Part shown: positions 60,571-64,000 of the stretch, piece by piece | Position numbering within the stretch: position 1 is the stretch's first letter | Layout: each line of letters starts with the position of its first letter | Source of the DNA: Gluconobacter sp. P1C6_b | Lineage (GTDB): Bacteria; Pseudomonadota; Alphaproteobacteria; Acetobacterales; Acetobacteraceae | Assembly (NCBI RefSeq): GCF_018811945.1 | Contig: NZ_JACRVU010000001.1 | Span: 71,476 to 135,475, forward strand | DNA: 64,000 bases | Reading direction: 5' to 3' | Translations under genes and position numbers: made by a program | Notes under the pieces: model-generated | Told to the model about the DNA's origin: nothing | Database searches by the model: none | The model's input: only the letters and a program-made list of their open reading frames with translations

Positions 60571-62679
60571 TCAATGCGTCCGGCCCAGTTCGGACCACAG
60601 ATAGGCGTAGCTCAGTGCCTGCGTCTGGGCGATTTCCTTCTGGCTGGCACCAAAACCATGACCGCCCGCCACCTGCTCCCAGTAATAATACGGCAGCTTC
60701 AGCTCACTCATGCGCCACGCAAAACGGCGGGCATGAACGGGGCCAACGCGATCGTCCTTGGTGGTCGTCTCGATGAACGGTACGGGGTATTTCACATCCG
60801 GCTTCAGGTTCTGAAGCGGCGAAATCCCGCGCAGGAACGCCTTCTGCTCCGGGATGGAAACCGTCCCATATTCACCGACCCAGGACGCACCCGCCGACAT
60901 GTGCTCGTAATTCATCATGTCGAGCAGCGGGACTTCGATATCAACAGCCTTCCAGAAATCCGGATGCTGCGTGAACTCGACCCCCATCAGCAGCCCGCCG
61001 TTGGAACCACCCTGAATCGCCAGATGCTGCGGGGACGTCACCTTCCGGTCCATCAGGTCCTTCGCGACGGAAGCGAAATCGTCATAGATCCGCTGACGAT
61101 GAGTCTTGAGACCCGCATCATGCCAGGCTGGGCCGAACTCCCCGCCGCCGCGGATGTTCGCGAGAACATACACGCCGCCACGCGACAGCCAGTTATTGCC
61201 GATCCCGGCCGAATAGAACGGGAAAAGCGGCACTTCAAACCCGCCATAGGCATAAAGCAGCGTCGGATTGGTGCCATCCAGCTTCATGTCCCGCCGATGG
61301 ACGATGAAATACGGAACGCTGGTTCCATCGGTCGAGCGCACTTCCTGCTGCTCCACCGTCATGTCCGAGGCATCGAACTGTGCCGGCAGCGTATGGAGCT
61401 TCTGCACCGAAGCCGTATCGCTGTTGATTTCCCACAGGGTGGTCGGGCTCAGAAATCCGGTCGAGACGGCATAGGCCACCGGGCTGTCCTCATCGACGCT
61501 GACCAGATCCACGGACATGTTCTGCGGCAGAGGCAGATCCCGAAGCGTAAAGCCCGTACTGGACGGCGTATAGATCGAAATCCGACCCCGCACGTTGTCG
61601 TAAAGCGTGACGATCAGATGGCCGTGGCTCGTAGAGACTTCCTCAATCATCTGCTTCCCGGTCGGTGCGAGCAGAAGCTGGGGCGCGGCGGTTGCTGCGA
61701 CCGGATCGACCAGCACCACACTCCCCTGCGGGAAAGTCTGCGTCCCGACTTTCCAGTCTTCCTTCAACTGAACGACCAGACGGCCATTGAACAGCCCCGC
61801 AACGTCCGCCTTCAGGGGAATGGCGACCGGCGTTACCTGACCATCGCGATACAGGAACACTTTGGCCGAAAACGCGTCCAGACCTTCGCGGATCAGCGTC
61901 ACCTGATGTCCGGCCCCGTCATGCAGGACCTCCGGTCCGACCTCGACGTCCCTGCGATTGCCGGCAAAGACCGTCTGCGCCTCGGCCAGAGACTGCCCGC
62001 GCTTGAGCAGCTTCACGATATACGGATAGGACGATTCCGTAACATCGGCATCCGTCCAGGGATAGCTGACCAGAAGCGTATCCCGGTCCAGCCAGCTGGA
62101 ATCCTGCTTGGCATGGGGCAGGCTGAACCCGCCTTCGACAAACTTTCCTGTCCGCAGATCGAACTCCCGTACGGTCTTGGCGTCCTCACCCCCATCCGAA
62201 AGATGCAGCAGGCAGAGATTCTGCTGGCTGTGCAGGCAGTCCACGCCCCCATAGACCCAGTTGCGCTTCTCTTTCGCCGCCAGCGCATCAAGATCCAGCG
62301 CCACCGTCCATTCCGGATGTTCAGACGCATAGGAATCCGGTGTCGTCCGGCGCAGGATGCCCCGCAGATGCCGGTCATCACGCCAGAAATTGTAGATCAT
62401 CCTGTCAATCTGCATCGGCGACGCCAGACGGTCGTGAGTCTGAAGCAGTTTAAGCGATGTGTTGTACAGCCCCTGATACAGCGGCCCATGACCCAGAAGA
62501 CGCAGGGTCCTGTCGTTCTGTGCCTTCACCCAGGACATGGCCTGCGCGCCGTTGATATCGCTCAGCCAGGCGGGGATGGTGTCGGGCGCATCGGCTGCAT
62601 GAAGCGGCGTAAACATGCTGCCCGTCAGCAGAGCGGCCAGACCGGCACGGCGGAAACTGCGGAGAACTCTCACTGTCAC
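60571..62679 (-). CDS. Secreted prolyl oligopeptidase (S9A)
   Basis: Periplasmic serine peptidase of about 702 residues that cleaves after proline in short peptides. A signal peptide (VLRSFRRAGLAALLTGSMFTPLHAA) precedes a seven-bladed propeller (residues 100-430) and an alpha/beta hydrolase domain. Family blocks: LLYAYGGFEVPLFPFYS, ANIRGGGEFGPAWHDAG, the nucleophile in GGSNGGLLMG, the acid in TTKDDRVGPVHARRFAWRM and the histidine in VAGGHGFGAS. The start is a GTG at 62679 or 62673, just after AGAAGG; no ATG fits. Convergent with ansP. Confidence 0.88.
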   Translation of the reverse strand: MTVRVLRSFRRAGLAALLTGSMFTPLHAADAPDTIPAWLSDINGAQAMSWVKAQNDRTLRLLGHGPLYQGLYNTSLKLLQTHDRLASPMQIDRMIYNFWRDDRHLRGILRRTTPDSYASEHPEWTVALDLDALAAKEKRNWVYGGVDCLHSQQNLCLLHLSDGGEDAKTVREFDLRTGKFVEGGFSLPHAKQDSSWLDRDTLLVSYPWTDADVTESSYPYIVKLLKRGQSLAEAQTVFAGNRRDVEVGPEVLHDGAGHQVTLIREGLDAFSAKVFLYRDGQVTPVAIPLKADVAGLFNGRLVVQLKEDWKVGTQTFPQGSVVLVDPVAATAAPQLLLAPTGKQMIEEVSTSHGHLIVTLYDNVRGRISIYTPSSTGFTLRDLPLPQNMSVDLVSVDEDSPVAYAVSTGFLSPTTLWEINSDTASVQKLHTLPAQFDASDMTVEQQEVRSTDGTSVPYFIVHRRDMKLDGTNPTLLYAYGGFEVPLFPFYSAGIGNNWLSRGGVYVLANIRGGGEFGPAWHDAGLKTHRQRIYDDFASVAKDLMDRKVTSPQHLAIQGGSNGGLLMGVEFTQHPDFWKAVDIEVPLLDMMNYEHMSAGASWVGEYGTVSIPEQKAFLRGISPLQNLKPDVKYPVPFIETTTKDDRVGPVHARRFAWRMSELKLPYYYWEQVAGGHGFGASQKEIAQTQALSYAYLWSELGRTH

Positions 62680-62710
62680 AACACCTTCTGATTGTTTCAG
62701 ATGGAAACTG

Positions 62711-63979
62711 TCATTCCACCATCGAAACTGCAAGTGTCGCCCCCGCAGGCGGCAGCCAGACCAGACAGGTCGTCCCTTTTCCCGGAGCACTGGCAATCCG
62801 CAGTCGTCCGCCATGCCGGTCCAGAATATGTCGCACGATGGACAGACCGAGCCCCGTCCCCTGTCCCGCCCCGTCCGTCGGCGCGCCCACGCGATAGAAA
62901 CGCTCGGTCAGGCGCGGCAGATGATGCGCCTCCATCCCGCAGCCATTGTCCTCGATCCCGAGAATGACGCCTCCATCCGCAGGCCAGCGATCATCCGGGC
63001 TGGCCGCGCGCCGCGCAGACAGGGTGATGGTCAGCGGATCGCCCTCCTGCGCGCCATAACGCAGGGCATTTTCAATCAGGTTGAGGAGAACCTGAACCAT
63101 CTCATCTTCGTCAGCGCGGACCAGCAGGTCGTCCTCGATCTCCAGCTTCAGGCTACGCCCTTCCTGCTCGAAACGTGGCGCAACTTCCCCGAGCACCACC
63201 GCCATGAGATCGGCCACGTCCACCACGTCCCGGGGACGCTGATGCTCATGCGCCTGCACGCGCGACAGGTACAGCAGACGGTCGATCAGACGTTTCAACC
63301 GCTCGGACTGCTGGCGCATGATGTCGAGGAACTGCTGCCGCATGACCGGGTTTTCCCCGGCAGCCCCCTGCAACGCATCGATGAATCCGCTCAGCGAGGC
63401 GAGCGGCGTGCGCAGTTCGTGGCTGGCATGAGCCACGAAATCCATGCGCATCCTGTCCGCAGCCTGCGCCTCGCTCCGGTCGGTCAGCACCACCAGAACA
63501 CGCCTGTCCTGCCCCTTCCCGCCCGGGAGCCGGCGCAGCATCAGGTGAAGCGTGCGCGGAACCGGCACATCGAGCGTAAAGGTCGTGGAGCAGACCGGCG
63601 GCAGATCCCCCCGATTGATGCTGCCTGATGGACCGGCCGGGACCGGCGCCCGCAACGCCGCAGAAAGTGCAGCGCGCGCTGCTGGATGGCGAAGGATGGC
63701 GCCAACCGTTTCCCCGAACTGGGACGCGGCTTCCTCGTTGACCTGAACGATCGCTCCAAGCCCGTCCAGCACCACGGCGCAGGCTGGCAGCGGATCAACC
63801 GGCAGGTCGGCCGGCGACACGGGTGTCAGATAATCGTCAGGCGGGGACGTCGGCACCCGCGGCTGGCGCAGAAGCAGCCAGACCGCCAGCACCCATCCCG
63901 CCAGAGCCACGCAGACGAGGACCATGCCCACCTGCAGTGGCAGCGTATCCGCTGCAGGCGGCAATCCTCCCGGCGGCAC
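62711..63979 (-). CDS. phoR: PhoR-like sensor histidine kinase
   Basis: A 422-residue kinase. A membrane helix (LQVGMVLVCVALAGWVLAVWLLL) is followed by a PAS-like region (residues 60-165: CAVVLDGLGAIVQVNEEAASQFG), the H box FVAHASHELRTPLASLSGFIDALQG, the N box LLNLIENALRYGA, G1 EDNGCGM and G2 GQGTGLGLSIV. This matches PhoR, which senses phosphate limitation with PhoB. The GTG at 63979 is preceded by an in-frame stop at 63983-63985, so the start is inside the window; an ATG at 63925 is an alternative. The regulator gene is probably beyond the window. Confidence 0.82.
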   Translation of the reverse strand: MPPGGLPPAADTLPLQVGMVLVCVALAGWVLAVWLLLRQPRVPTSPPDDYLTPVSPADLPVDPLPACAVVLDGLGAIVQVNEEAASQFGETVGAILRHPAARAALSAALRAPVPAGPSGSINRGDLPPVCSTTFTLDVPVPRTLHLMLRRLPGGKGQDRRVLVVLTDRSEAQAADRMRMDFVAHASHELRTPLASLSGFIDALQGAAGENPVMRQQFLDIMRQQSERLKRLIDRLLYLSRVQAHEHQRPRDVVDVADLMAVVLGEVAPRFEQEGRSLKLEIEDDLLVRADEDEMVQVLLNLIENALRYGAQEGDPLTITLSARRAASPDDRWPADGGVILGIEDNGCGMEAHHLPRLTERFYRVGAPTDGAGQGTGLGLSIVRHILDRHGGRLRIASAPGKGTTCLVWLPPAGATLAVSMVE

Positions 63980-64000
63980 GCGTCAGCCGCCGTCCGTCGT

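Noticed and set aside
60574-62691. Long open frame of 705 residues on the plus strand
   Set aside because: Antisense to the prolyl oligopeptidase, which has a complete catalytic triad; the opposite product is Arg/His-rich without motifs.

Overview
The window looks like a chromosomal segment of an acetic acid bacterium (Acetobacteraceae, most like Gluconobacter). This rests on the GC-rich coding style, a hopanoid C-3 methylase (HpnR), several TonB-dependent receptors, alphaproteobacterial flagellar genes (FliL, FliM, a DUF6468 protein, a MotE-like protein) and many transporters. The genus is an inference; no rRNA, tRNA, insertion sequence, phage gene or CRISPR array was seen. Gene density is high, with about 51 protein genes, many in tight or overlapping operons.

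Layout. 1-3.3 kb: a truncated sugar-proton symporter, a Pmp3-like small membrane protein and a secreted GH144/glycoamylase-like enzyme. 3.4-8.0 kb: xanthine dehydrogenase operon xdhABC (minus strand). 8.1-11.9 kb: a peptide/nickel-type ABC importer (two permeases, two ATPases) with no binding protein. 12.0-14.3 kb: a small unknown gene with a structured leader, cysK and an RBBP9-type hydrolase. 14.4-25.3 kb: a large copper locus. On the minus strand run a CopZ-like chaperone, a TonB receptor with a His/Cys-rich N-terminus, an SbmA/YddA-type ABC protein and the CopA P-type ATPase. On the plus strand run a CopL-like protein, a PcoA multicopper oxidase, CopB and a Met-rich small protein. A CsoR-family repressor closes the locus, and CsoR-operator-like 17-22 bp sites recur in its promoter regions. 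25.6-28.0 kb: feoA-feoB and a Cys-rich small protein behind a Fur box. 28.0-34.1 kb: PhoD phosphatase divergent from a FecI/FecR/FecA-type surface-signalling system. 34.4-38.9 kb: hpnR, thiopurine methyltransferase, a Dda-like helicase and a BASS transporter. 39.2-44.1 kb: a diguanylate cyclase, a FUSC-family exporter and an MFS exporter. 44.0-52.2 kb: an ACR3/BASS-type transporter, then an RND efflux operon (adaptor, pump, outer-membrane factor, small secreted protein) divergent from a TetR regulator that has two perfect palindromic operators. 52.2-57.6 kb: flagellar cluster fliL-fliM-DUF6468-motE-like-large exported protein. 57.6-64 kb: lytic transglycosylase with SPOR domain, asparagine permease, secreted prolyl oligopeptidase and a PhoR-like kinase.

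The most interesting points are (i) the placement of a TonB receptor and an SbmA/YddA-type transporter inside what looks like one copper-responsive operon, (ii) a leader RNA before the ACR3-like gene whose three segments can pair in three mutually exclusive ways, one of them covering the ribosome binding site, (iii) an uncharacterised 847-residue exported protein translationally coupled to the flagellar stator/switch cluster, and (iv) the twin palindromic operator controlling the RND pump.
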